Origin: an uncultured Prevotella sp.
Lineage (GTDB): Bacteria > Bacteroidota > Bacteroidia > Bacteroidales > Bacteroidaceae
Length of the DNA stretch: 15,985 bases
Direction of reading: 5' to 3'
Assembly: GCA_902477645.1 (NCBI GenBank)
Contig: CABSIA010000060.1
Location: 1 to 15,985 of the forward strand
Under the pieces are notes generated by a model. That model was not told the DNA's origin. It was given only the letters and a program-made list of their open reading frames with translations, and ran no database searches. Position 1 is the stretch's first letter, and every line of letters begins with the position of its first letter. This document shows positions 1-7,064 of the stretch, piece after piece. The translations under genes and the position numbers were made by a program.

Positions 1-50
1 TTGCGCCGATGGTACTGCAATGCAATGCGGGAGAGTAGGTAACCGCCTCT
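1..50 (+). rRNA. rrf: 5S ribosomal RNA, 3' part only
   Basis: The first bases contain the conserved 3' half of bacterial 5S rRNA: GCGCCGATGGTACTGC, then GGGAGAGTAGG, then an ACCGCCT 3' arm. The 5' half lies before the window. The exact 3' end is estimated, since the processed end cannot be seen. A strong terminator starts about ten bases later, which fits the end of an rRNA operon (normally 16S-23S-5S) entering from the left. Confidence 0.88.
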
Positions 51-60
51 TTTCAGACGG

Positions 61-97
61 GAGTCCCAGGGAACTCAATCCCTGGGACTCTTTTTTT
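61..97 (+). terminator. Intrinsic terminator of the rRNA operon
   Basis: A perfect 11-bp stem (GAGTCCCAGGG at 61-71 pairs with CCCTGGGACTC at 80-90), an 8-base loop, and seven T residues at 91-97. It lies directly after the 5S rRNA end on the same strand, so it is a textbook factor-independent terminator for the rRNA transcript. Confidence 0.95.
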
Positions 98-110
98 GTA
101 TGTATGAAAT

Positions 111-139
111 CTGTAGGGCCGCTATATATAGCGGCCGCA
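111..139. repeat. Palindromic intergenic repeat (REP-like)
   Basis: The sequence ggccgctatatatagcggcc at 117-136 is a perfect 20-bp palindrome, preceded by ctgtag. The same 14 bases, ctgtagggccgcta, recur at 15972-15985, where the window ends. Two intergenic copies 16 kb apart, both starting with TGTAGGGCCGC, suggest a dispersed palindromic element. Short GC-rich palindromes starting with TGTAGGG are, as I recall, common between genes in Bacteroidota; this family placement is inference. There is no T tract, so it is not an obvious terminator. Confidence 0.6.
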
Positions 140-213
140 ATCAATAAAGCATCCTGTAAATTACAATTATTTTTGCCATAAGTTATACAGGTCATAAAGC
201 TTGTCAAGTATTT

Positions 214-255
214 AATCTCAAGCAGTGCCCCCTTCAAGGCGCGCTGCTTGAGATT
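214..255. repeat. Inverted repeat, possible 3' hairpin of the esterase operon
   Basis: AATCTCAAGCAG at 214-225 pairs perfectly with CTGCTTGAGATT at 244-255, and GCC/GGC in the loop can add three pairs. It lies 56 bp past the stop of the minus-strand esterase gene, where a transcript-end hairpin would be expected. The minus strand continues with AAATACTT rather than a T run, so intrinsic termination is doubtful; it may act as an RNA-stabilising stem. The rest of 140-310 is AT-rich and shows no gene. Confidence 0.5.
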
Positions 256-310
256 TCTACATAAATATAGCAACCTTATATTCATAGGTAAATTTATCCC
301 CACTAATTTT

Positions 311-1735
311 CTACTGAACCCTTTTCATTATATCCTTAGGGATATCAATACAGATAGGTTGAACAGCACCCTTATATTCTTCATCAGCGTCAGCAACCGC
401 CACCAGCCAACAATTGAAAGACCTGCGGGCATTGTCCCATCCTGCCTCGTATGGATAAAAACGAAAGGTGGTGTCATTGATTTTCTTCACAGGTCCATCA
501 ATTACCTCAATATGAAGTTTCTTCTTGCCATGCTGCGTGCTTGATACTCCATGAGAACTGTCTGTATAAACAGCCTTTAGCTGAAAAGTTATGCCATCCA
601 TATTCCGCAAGTCGAGTCTCATGCCTCCTTGCAATTTATCATTATATGGTACGAGTTTGCCTTGATACTCGAAACCTACATACTGAACTTTCTTGCCTGC
701 CGTCTCCTTATATCGGGCTTCTGTCAAATCAGCCATTTCCTGGTCAAAATACCAGAAGGCATCATGCTTGTCGCCTTTATATAAAGAATAAGGTGCGGGT
801 TGAGGGCGTGAGGCGGTAGATGGCTCAGGAGTCTTTCCCTTGTCAGCCCCGTCGGTACCCGTCATATCAGAATGAAATCTTTCTGCAAGCCACCCGTCTT
901 TCGGGTTCAGTTTGCGGAGTGTTCCATCAGCATTCAAACGCTGTTCTAACGCCTTTTGAATGAACTTCGCAAGATATAGGGCTGTACGGTCGCCACAATC
1001 GAAATGTCCACGACCTGTATCACAAAGGAAAGAGATGCAGCTCTTTGGATACATCATACGGAATGCGAGAGCAGGATTTACACGGGCCTCCCACCATTCA
1101 TATTCCCCTTCTACCATCAGGCCTGGTATACCGTCTATGTTGCGGTTGCGTCCCCATTCTACATTGGCAGCTCCATAACCACAGAGGTTGGTGCGAGGGG
1201 CGTCGCCATGGAAAGATATAATACAGAGAGTCCGGTTTGGGTTCCAAGCTGCAAAGTTCCAAGGGAATGTGGCCTGGGCGGAATGTCCCAATGGGATAAT
1301 AGGTGCCTTTGATATCTCTGCATGACCACTTTGGTCTGCCAAATTGCTCATCATCTCTTCGAAGATACCTTGCGCGCCTGATGCCGGATCCCAATTATTG
1401 TTGAAAGCAGGAGCCACCCATACCATAGCCACATCCAGTTTCTTCATCTGAGCCTGAAATTTCGAATTCTTATAGATAGCCTCCTCCGTCATGTTTTGCT
1501 GTGAGAGAATCACTGCCTTTACTTGCTCACATCCTTCGGGTATCCATAGGTAAGCCACTGGAGCCTTGCCTGTTTCGCTTGAGATGTAGCCTCTTAACTC
1601 TACAGACCATTTAAACATTCCGCTGCCTCCCACACCTACAGCATTGGCAGAATTGGTTAATAAGACTTGCAGCAACAATACTACGAGTGTTAATGTTTTG
1701 CGCAAATGCTTTTCTGATAATACCATTTGTTTCAT
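311..1735 (-). CDS. Secreted alpha/beta-hydrolase, probable carbohydrate esterase
   Basis: A 474-residue exported protein. Residues 1-32 form a signal peptide: basic start, a leucine/valine-rich core, then NSANA before the likely cleavage site. The mature part resembles an alpha/beta-hydrolase. GHSAQ at 150-154 is the nucleophile elbow (Ser152), preceded by the hydrophobic strand APIIPL, and GRGHFDCGD at 241-249 offers His244 as the catalytic histidine. The acid may lie near VEGEYE (208-213). The C-terminal third (about 320-474) looks like a separate beta-rich region. The gene lies 38 bp downstream of the GH97 gene on the same strand, so the two are probably co-transcribed and the substrate is likely an acylated or ester-linked plant or host glycan. 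The substrate is not readable from the sequence. Met4 is an alternative start and would also leave a good signal peptide. Confidence 0.72.
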   Translation of the reverse strand: MKQMVLSEKHLRKTLTLVVLLLQVLLTNSANAVGVGGSGMFKWSVELRGYISSETGKAPVAYLWIPEGCEQVKAVILSQQNMTEEAIYKNSKFQAQMKKLDVAMVWVAPAFNNNWDPASGAQGIFEEMMSNLADQSGHAEISKAPIIPLGHSAQATFPWNFAAWNPNRTLCIISFHGDAPRTNLCGYGAANVEWGRNRNIDGIPGLMVEGEYEWWEARVNPALAFRMMYPKSCISFLCDTGRGHFDCGDRTALYLAKFIQKALEQRLNADGTLRKLNPKDGWLAERFHSDMTGTDGADKGKTPEPSTASRPQPAPYSLYKGDKHDAFWYFDQEMADLTEARYKETAGKKVQYVGFEYQGKLVPYNDKLQGGMRLDLRNMDGITFQLKAVYTDSSHGVSSTQHGKKKLHIEVIDGPVKKINDTTFRFYPYEAGWDNARRSFNCWLVAVADADEEYKGAVQPICIDIPKDIMKRVQ

Positions 1736-1773
1736 AGTGCATTTATGTCTTTAAGTGCTAAAACATTATCCCT

Positions 1774-3699
1774 TTATTTAGCTTCTGTAATAAATCTCAA
1801 CGCTGCACCGCCCGAAGACTGTAAATGTAGTTTCAGCACTTTGCCGCCCTTGATGGTCTGAACCGAAGACGATACGTTAGTGCGGGTATTCAGCGTGGGG
1901 TCATCGTTATAAATCTCAACACGATATTTCTTGCCTTTTTGCAAGAAGTCGGCAGTGTTGATAGTTATATTGCGGGCCTGTAGGCCATTCATTGCTCCTA
2001 CGAACCAATCCTCGCCTGAGCGACGGGCCTGAACGATATATTCGCCAATCTCGCCTTGCAACGCCTTGCTCTCATCCCAAACGGTAGGGCAATGTTTCCA
2101 GAAGTCGAGTTCTCTCTCGCCTTTATAGACATTGGGCAGGTCGTACCAATAGAGGAAGGTGATAGGGCTATAATACACCACGGGCATAGCCAACTGGTGT
2201 GCCTTGGTGTTCTTCACCCTGTTGTTGAAATAGCATGGGGTATAGTCTGCTGGGCCACATAGGAAACGGGTAAACGGCAATATGGTATTATGCTCGGCAT
2301 CAGGCATCTCTTCGTTGCCTCCAATGCCCTCCTGAGTCATTAGGTTTGGATAAGTCCGGCTCCATCCTGTGGGACGGTATTCGTCGTGGATATCCACCAT
2401 GATGTGATGCTTTGCACATTTTTCTACGGCTTTGTGCAGCCAAGTGGTCCATTCTTGTGAGCCTATCTGCACAAATCCAAACTTAATGCCACTGATACCC
2501 CATTTCTCATAAAGAGGCAACAGCTGGTCTAATTCCTGATACAAAGCTCTTTGATTAACGTATACCCACACACCGATGCCCTTGCTCTTGGCATATTGGC
2601 AGAGTTTTGGCATATCAATATCACGGGTTTCCAACACTTTCAAGGCCGATGACGACATCTTCATCTCTGGCCCATACCATCCGGCGTCGAGTTCTATATA
2701 TTGTAAGCCTCTGTCTACACAGAAATCCACACCTTCCATACAGGTTTTCATGTCTAAGCGGCATACTCTAAACACTTTGCCGGGACGAATCCATGAAGTG
2801 TCAGCTATTTTGCATGGAGCATTGAGATTTAGCACCAGTTGCTTATTGTTTATCAGGTCAACGGCTTTTTCGCCAACCATAATAAAGCGCCAGGGCATAT
2901 CGTAGGCTGTTATGATATCGGCTGAGCCATACATTGCCATTTGCAGCTCATTATCAGCCTTTAGCCTGATTTTGCCTCTCACAAAATTTGTCAATGCAGC
3001 CTCGCCGATGGCGGCATAAAGTCCATTGGCAAGTCTGATTGTCAGCGGACGTTCTGCCTCTTCGTCCCAAGCCGTCTCACTCTTCAGGAGTCTCACTTTG
3101 TTAGAGTGCGATTGTGCCCAGGCATAGTGGTATGCCATTGCGCCTGGAGCAAAGCGGAAAGAAGTCAAATCGTTGGTGATGTGCATAAACAAGCCATTGG
3201 TAGCCTCTGGAAAATGATAGCGGATAGCAATGCCCTCGTCGTATGCTCTGACGACAATGTCGAAGAGATACTGTTGGCGTTTGTCGTATGCGGTGCCGCT
3301 GCCTTCGTGTTTTCCGCCTTTTATCAGGTGGATGGTCATTTCGTTATAGTGGTTGCGTATCTGTGCATATTCGCCATAAACAGGTTGCCAAGTATTATCC
3401 TCTGAGTGGCGTTCTACGCTTGTTACCTCCATCCCTTTTGTCCAGATACGACTGGTATCCACAGGTATTCCCATTGCCGACTCTACCAGATGGTTGTCGA
3501 TATTCACTCCCAGTTCGCCATTTTCTACAACCACCTTGTCATGATAATTCAATTGATAGCTCAGCCTTCCGTCTTTTGACGAGAAGATAAAGCAAAATTT
3601 GCCATCGGGCGACAGTAAGGTTTCTTCTGCATTTGCTGTAACGCTAATAGTTATACAAATACAAAGCATGAAAGCTAATTTTAGATATTTCTTAGTCAT
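1774..3699 (-). CDS. Glycoside hydrolase family 97 protein (secreted)
   Basis: A 641-residue exported enzyme with a signal peptide at about 1-24 (ending TANA before EE). The layout is typical of GH97: an N-terminal beta-sandwich domain (about 25-300, opening LLSPDGKFCFIF), a TIM barrel (about 305-540), and a C-terminal beta domain (about 545-641). Barrel motifs include YIELDAGWYG (334-343), GIGVWVYVNQ (374-383), IKFGFVQ (405-411), DIHDEYRPTGWSRTYPN (436-452) and MTQEGIGGNEE (454-464). GH97 contains inverting alpha-glucosidases (SusB type) and retaining alpha-galactosidases or beta-L-arabinopyranosidases. At the place where retaining members carry their nucleophile aspartate, this protein appears to have Gly408, so I do not assign a substrate. 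It is the first gene of a two-gene unit with the downstream esterase. No susC/susD pair or regulator is nearby. No TAnnTTTG box is visible upstream. Confidence 0.92.
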   Translation of the reverse strand: MTKKYLKLAFMLCICITISVTANAEETLLSPDGKFCFIFSSKDGRLSYQLNYHDKVVVENGELGVNIDNHLVESAMGIPVDTSRIWTKGMEVTSVERHSEDNTWQPVYGEYAQIRNHYNEMTIHLIKGGKHEGSGTAYDKRQQYLFDIVVRAYDEGIAIRYHFPEATNGLFMHITNDLTSFRFAPGAMAYHYAWAQSHSNKVRLLKSETAWDEEAERPLTIRLANGLYAAIGEAALTNFVRGKIRLKADNELQMAMYGSADIITAYDMPWRFIMVGEKAVDLINNKQLVLNLNAPCKIADTSWIRPGKVFRVCRLDMKTCMEGVDFCVDRGLQYIELDAGWYGPEMKMSSSALKVLETRDIDMPKLCQYAKSKGIGVWVYVNQRALYQELDQLLPLYEKWGISGIKFGFVQIGSQEWTTWLHKAVEKCAKHHIMVDIHDEYRPTGWSRTYPNLMTQEGIGGNEEMPDAEHNTILPFTRFLCGPADYTPCYFNNRVKNTKAHQLAMPVVYYSPITFLYWYDLPNVYKGERELDFWKHCPTVWDESKALQGEIGEYIVQARRSGEDWFVGAMNGLQARNITINTADFLQKGKKYRVEIYNDDPTLNTRTNVSSSVQTIKGGKVLKLHLQSSGGAALRFITEAK

Positions 3700-3942
3700 T
3701 TTCTTTGTTGTTGATTAGTACCTACTTATAATACGTGTATTTAGCCTGTGATACTTAATGTGGATGATAATTTTTTTTATTTGGAACAGCCTTCTGTCTT
3801 CCCTGTATCCTTTACTTGCGGAAGCTGAGTAAATTAATTCTGTTGGCTAACTTGTTTAATTGTCACTAAAAATGTGTCTGTCTGTATTGGTACAGGACAA
3901 AGGTTTTATGCAATATTATTTGATAAATCACGTTTGTTTATT
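3700..3942. other. Divergent intergenic region between GH97 gene and histidine kinase gene
   Basis: About 240 AT-rich bases between the two divergent starts. It must hold both promoters, but I found no perfect TAnnTTTG box on either strand. A run of eight T residues lies near 3771-3779. The GH97 unit may therefore use an activator-dependent or alternative-sigma promoter; this is inference from absence only. Confidence 0.4.
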
Positions 3943-5109
3943 ATGCAATGGACAGACCGTATCAGGCAGGTTAAGATATTATTAGTTATAGCAGCTCTTG
4001 CAATAGCCATGATGTCACTATATTTCTCTCATGTTCTTACTTCTGATCTTGAACAGGAAGAAAGACACAAGATGGAGGTATGGGCAGAGGCTATGCGCTC
4101 GCTCAATATGGCTGACGAGAATACAGATTTGAATCTTGTTCTAAAAGTAATCAATGATAATAATACTATACCGGTAGTTGTTATTGACAGGCAGGGGGAG
4201 GTGCAGACTTTCCGTAACATATCAATAAAGGCAGAGAGTTATGCTGACAGTTTAAGAGTGGTGCGGCGGTATTATGGAGAGATGAAAAATGCTAACCGTA
4301 ATATACGTATATTTCTCGATGATGCGGATAAATCTGAGTTCATAGATGTTTATTACGATGATTCAGTTTTGCTGAAGAGGCTTGCCGCTTATCCTTATGT
4401 TCAGCTTGGCATTGTTCTGATATTTGCTGTGGTTGCAGTCTTTGCCTTGTTGACATCAAAGCGTGCGGAGCAGAATAAAGTGTGGGTCGGTTTGTCTAAA
4501 GAGACTGCCCATCAGCTGGGGACTCCTATCTCAAGTCTTATGGCATGGATAGAGATTTTGAAGGAAACATATCCAGACGATGACCTTATCCCGGAAATGG
4601 ACAACGATGTGAGGCGGTTGCAGCTTATAGCCGACAGGTTTTCAAAGATAGGCTCGTTGCCGGAGCCAGTTCCGACAGATTTGAAGAATGTGCTGGAGCA
4701 TGTGATTGTTTATATGGACAAGCGGACATCAAAGCGTGTTGCCATAACGAGTGAGATGCCTGAGCATGACGTGGTTGTATCGTTGAATGCCTCATTGTTT
4801 GAATGGGTAATCGAGAACCTTTGTAAGAATGCGGTCGATGCCATGGGAGGAGAGAACGGCAAGATTAATATAAGGGTGATGGAAAACAAAGATGTTGTGG
4901 CTGTGGAAGTGAGCGACACTGGCAAAGGAATTAAGAAGAAAGATTTAAGCAATGTTTTCCGTCCCGGTTTCACAACGAAGAAACGTGGCTGGGGGTTGGG
5001 TCTTTCTTTGGCAAAGCGGATTGTTGAGGAATACCATCATGGCAAGATATATGTGAAGTCGTCAGAGGTTGGTAAGGGCACCACTTTCCGCATTGAGCTG
5101 AAGGCATGA
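3943..5109 (+). CDS. Membrane sensor histidine kinase (orphan)
   Basis: A histidine kinase of 388 residues when started at 3943 (MQWTDRIRQVK). An in-frame ATG at 3874 would add 23 residues of poor character ahead of the first membrane helix, so the internal start is preferred. Numbering is from 3943. TM1 is about 11-32, followed by about 120 extracytoplasmic residues with no recognised sensor domain; TM2 is about 154-172. The H-box is KETAHQLGTPISSL with phospho-acceptor His190. The ATPase part has an N-box (ENLCKNA, Asn296), a G1 box (DTGKG, Asp325), an F-box (VFRPGFTTK) and a G2 box (GWGLGLS, 349-355). All catalytic boxes are intact, so it should autophosphorylate. No response regulator is adjacent, so its partner must be encoded elsewhere. 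Its stop lies four bases from the convergent comEC stop, with no room for a separate terminator. Confidence 0.9.
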   Translation: MQWTDRIRQVKILLVIAALAIAMMSLYFSHVLTSDLEQEERHKMEVWAEAMRSLNMADENTDLNLVLKVINDNNTIPVVVIDRQGEVQTFRNISIKAESYADSLRVVRRYYGEMKNANRNIRIFLDDADKSEFIDVYYDDSVLLKRLAAYPYVQLGIVLIFAVVAVFALLTSKRAEQNKVWVGLSKETAHQLGTPISSLMAWIEILKETYPDDDLIPEMDNDVRRLQLIADRFSKIGSLPEPVPTDLKNVLEHVIVYMDKRTSKRVAITSEMPEHDVVVSLNASLFEWVIENLCKNAVDAMGGENGKINIRVMENKDVVAVEVSDTGKGIKKKDLSNVFRPGFTTKKRGWGLGLSLAKRIVEEYHHGKIYVKSSEVGKGTTFRIELKA

Positions 5110-5113
5110 TATC

Positions 5114-6646
5114 CTATCTGAATTTCTTTCTGTTCACAACAAACAGTGTAATTATCATCAGTTGATAATAGAGCACAACTTGCCAGCTCTGTATGTTGAT
5201 ATCCTCTATGGACGCACCATGCAGGCTGCTTGTCCAATAGACATAACTGTACATAAATTGCGCAACTTCTGATACTCCGTAAAACAAGATGGCAAATGAT
5301 GAGTAGATTAATGTTGCCAGCCATGCCGTTATTGTGCCAGCCACGATAATAGTTGCCAATGGTATGACTATGATGTTTACCAAAATGAAATAGCAGGAAA
5401 TGCGTCCAAAGTAATAGGCTGCCAATGGTGCGGTTGCAATTTGGGCCGATATGGAAATCGCAATATTTGCCCATAGCCATTTTCCTATGATAGTTTTGGG
5501 TGACAATGCACGGTATAGATTTTTGTTTATTGTCAGAATACCAAACATTGCCATAAATGATAGTTGAAACCCTGTGTCCCATAACGACAGCGGATTTGTG
5601 GCGAGCATAATGATTGCGGTAAGGGCCAGTGCGTTGAGCGACATCTTGTCTCTGTTTGTTATGCCGGCTAAAGTATAAATTGTGAGCATTGTCGCTGCCC
5701 TGATAATGCTTGTTGGCATTCCGGCCATAATAACGTAGGTCCATATAAACATCAGAATTATGGTTTGTTGGATTATGTTCCGCCGGTTTTTCCTGCCGAG
5801 GAAAATAGTGAGAATCCAGTATATTATTCCGAGATGCAGTCCCGACAGGGCGAGAATATGTGAAGCTCCGGCTGTAGAGAAGTCTTCCTTCATCTTTTTA
5901 TTTATCATCGACTTGTCGCCCAATGTCATGGCGGCGACAATAGCAATGCCTTTGTTGTGGTCTGTCCCCAATTCTTCCATTGGCTGCAGATAGTGTTTCC
6001 AAAACTTGTCTATCTTCATCAGCAGTCTTATTCTGACGCGCTCGGTGAATGGCAGATTGTTGGCACTGACATTGCAGAGGCTCCATCTGTTAATCCCGAT
6101 AAATGTCTCAGCTTTATATCCATGACATTTCAGCCATCTTTCGTAGTTGAAGTGGCTGTCATTGTAGAAATTCTCAGGTTCTTTGAGAATGGAGAAATGT
6201 TTAACCCCCATTCCTGGCTGTAGTTTCTGCCAGAGGTTGTTCTGATCTTTTAGGAAAGACGCCTTGACCTTGGCAGGCTTTCGCAATATTATTCCGTTGA
6301 TTTCTGTGATAATCAAATCACATCTTGCCGTCTTTCCTTTTTCTGTAATCCTGCTGCTGACAATGGAATGGCATTCGACACCTTTGAGAGGCAGAGACAC
6401 CGTTGAAATTCTATTGTCGACAGCAAAAACAAGTCCGCCAAAAGCAATCGAGATGAGCAGAATAAGCGTGCTGACAGTTTTAGGCCCTTTTAAGAATACA
6501 GCGGCAGTTATCAAGATAAACAGGACAACTGCCCATATCCAAACTGCTGTGTCATTGGCAAATCTCTCACCAAGCCATATTCCTATGGCCATGGCAAGCA
6601 GGATGCGTGCCAAAGGTGCCAGCTGTATGATGCCGTTCGTTCTCAT
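5114..6646 (-). CDS. comEC: ComEC/Rec2 family DNA-uptake channel protein, without metallo-beta-lactamase domain
   Basis: A 510-residue polytopic membrane protein. In other bacteria ComEC forms the inner-membrane channel that passes single-stranded DNA during natural transformation. Two N-terminal hydrophobic segments (about 10-50 and 58-76) precede an OB-like DUF4131 region (about 85-200) with the usual NYERWLKCHGY stretch (168-178). The Competence domain follows, with AGASHILALSGLHLGI (259-274), MPTSIIRAATM (310-320), LWDTGFQLSFMAMFGI (355-370) and a later QIATAPLAAYYFGR. The protein ends soon after the last helices, so the C-terminal metallo-beta-lactamase domain of the roughly 750-residue Bacillus-type protein is absent. 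It is the last gene of the minus-strand run, 16 bp after the small lipoprotein gene. Whether it supports transformation in this organism is unknown. Confidence 0.88.
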   Translation of the reverse strand: MRTNGIIQLAPLARILLAMAIGIWLGERFANDTAVWIWAVVLFILITAAVFLKGPKTVSTLILLISIAFGGLVFAVDNRISTVSLPLKGVECHSIVSSRITEKGKTARCDLIITEINGIILRKPAKVKASFLKDQNNLWQKLQPGMGVKHFSILKEPENFYNDSHFNYERWLKCHGYKAETFIGINRWSLCNVSANNLPFTERVRIRLLMKIDKFWKHYLQPMEELGTDHNKGIAIVAAMTLGDKSMINKKMKEDFSTAGASHILALSGLHLGIIYWILTIFLGRKNRRNIIQQTIILMFIWTYVIMAGMPTSIIRAATMLTIYTLAGITNRDKMSLNALALTAIIMLATNPLSLWDTGFQLSFMAMFGILTINKNLYRALSPKTIIGKWLWANIAISISAQIATAPLAAYYFGRISCYFILVNIIVIPLATIIVAGTITAWLATLIYSSFAILFYGVSEVAQFMYSYVYWTSSLHGASIEDINIQSWQVVLYYQLMIITLFVVNRKKFR

Positions 6647-6662
6647 CAGTCAGACAAAAAGA

Positions 6663-7055
6663 TTACCGCCTCTGCTCAATGATTTTGCTGACGAGCGAGT
6701 CACCGGAAGGCAACAGATAATAAGCCACTCTGACAACTCTGCCTGTGTCTGCACTTCCCTCGACACGGATGTGTGCCGTCTTGCCATATCTGAATGTGTC
6801 GCACCGTGACGGATAACTGACAAGTTGCAGATAATGCTTGTCGCTGCCAGCACCTATATAGAAAATATCGCTGCTGTCTTTCACGGCAACAGCTTTTGCC
6901 ATAGTTTTCTTTACCTTAGCTGTGCTTGTGTCTTCAGGTGCAAATACGCTTGCCGCCACAGTGTCGCCCAAAGGCTCTTCTTTGGCAAATTTGCATCCTG
7001 TTGTTATTCCTGTTGCAATAACGCAAATATATGCGAAAACCAGTAACTTCTTCAT
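6663..7055 (-). CDS. Small predicted lipoprotein of unknown function
   Basis: A 130-residue protein that I do not recognise. The N-terminus has a lysine pair, a hydrophobic core and GITTGC, which fits a type II signal peptide with lipidated Cys21. Residues after the cysteine (KFAKEEP) are charged. Residues about 63-130 may form a small beta-rich domain (DIFYIGAGSDKHYLQLVSY, then TAHIRVEGSADTGRVVRVAY) ending in SKIIEQRR. It starts nine bases after the DUF4153 stop and ends 16 bases before comEC, so it belongs to the same transcript. A role at the outer or inner envelope is inferred from the lipobox only. Confidence 0.75.
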   Translation of the reverse strand: MKKLLVFAYICVIATGITTGCKFAKEEPLGDTVAASVFAPEDTSTAKVKKTMAKAVAVKDSSDIFYIGAGSDKHYLQLVSYPSRCDTFRYGKTAHIRVEGSADTGRVVRVAYYLLPSGDSLVSKIIEQRR

Positions 7056-7064
7056 AATCTAATG

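Noticed and set aside
153..191. Short inverted repeat CCTGTA (153-158) with TACAGG (186-191)
   Set aside because: Only six pairs with a 27-base AT-rich loop; too weak to call an operator or hairpin.
3874..3942. Upstream ATG for the histidine kinase, adding 23 residues
   Set aside because: The added residues (SVCIGTGQRFYAILFDKSR) are atypical ahead of a membrane helix, and the ATG at 3943 places a short basic segment right before it, as in related kinases.
5037..5744. A 235-codon minus-strand open frame overlapping comEC
   Set aside because: It overlaps comEC in another frame, is rich in His/Tyr/Asn/Arg with no domain or membrane pattern, and runs through both gene ends. It is a shadow of the real genes.
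6264..6809. A 181-codon plus-strand open frame over the comEC start
   Set aside because: It spans the junction of two minus-strand genes that have strong protein evidence, and shows no start context or domain.
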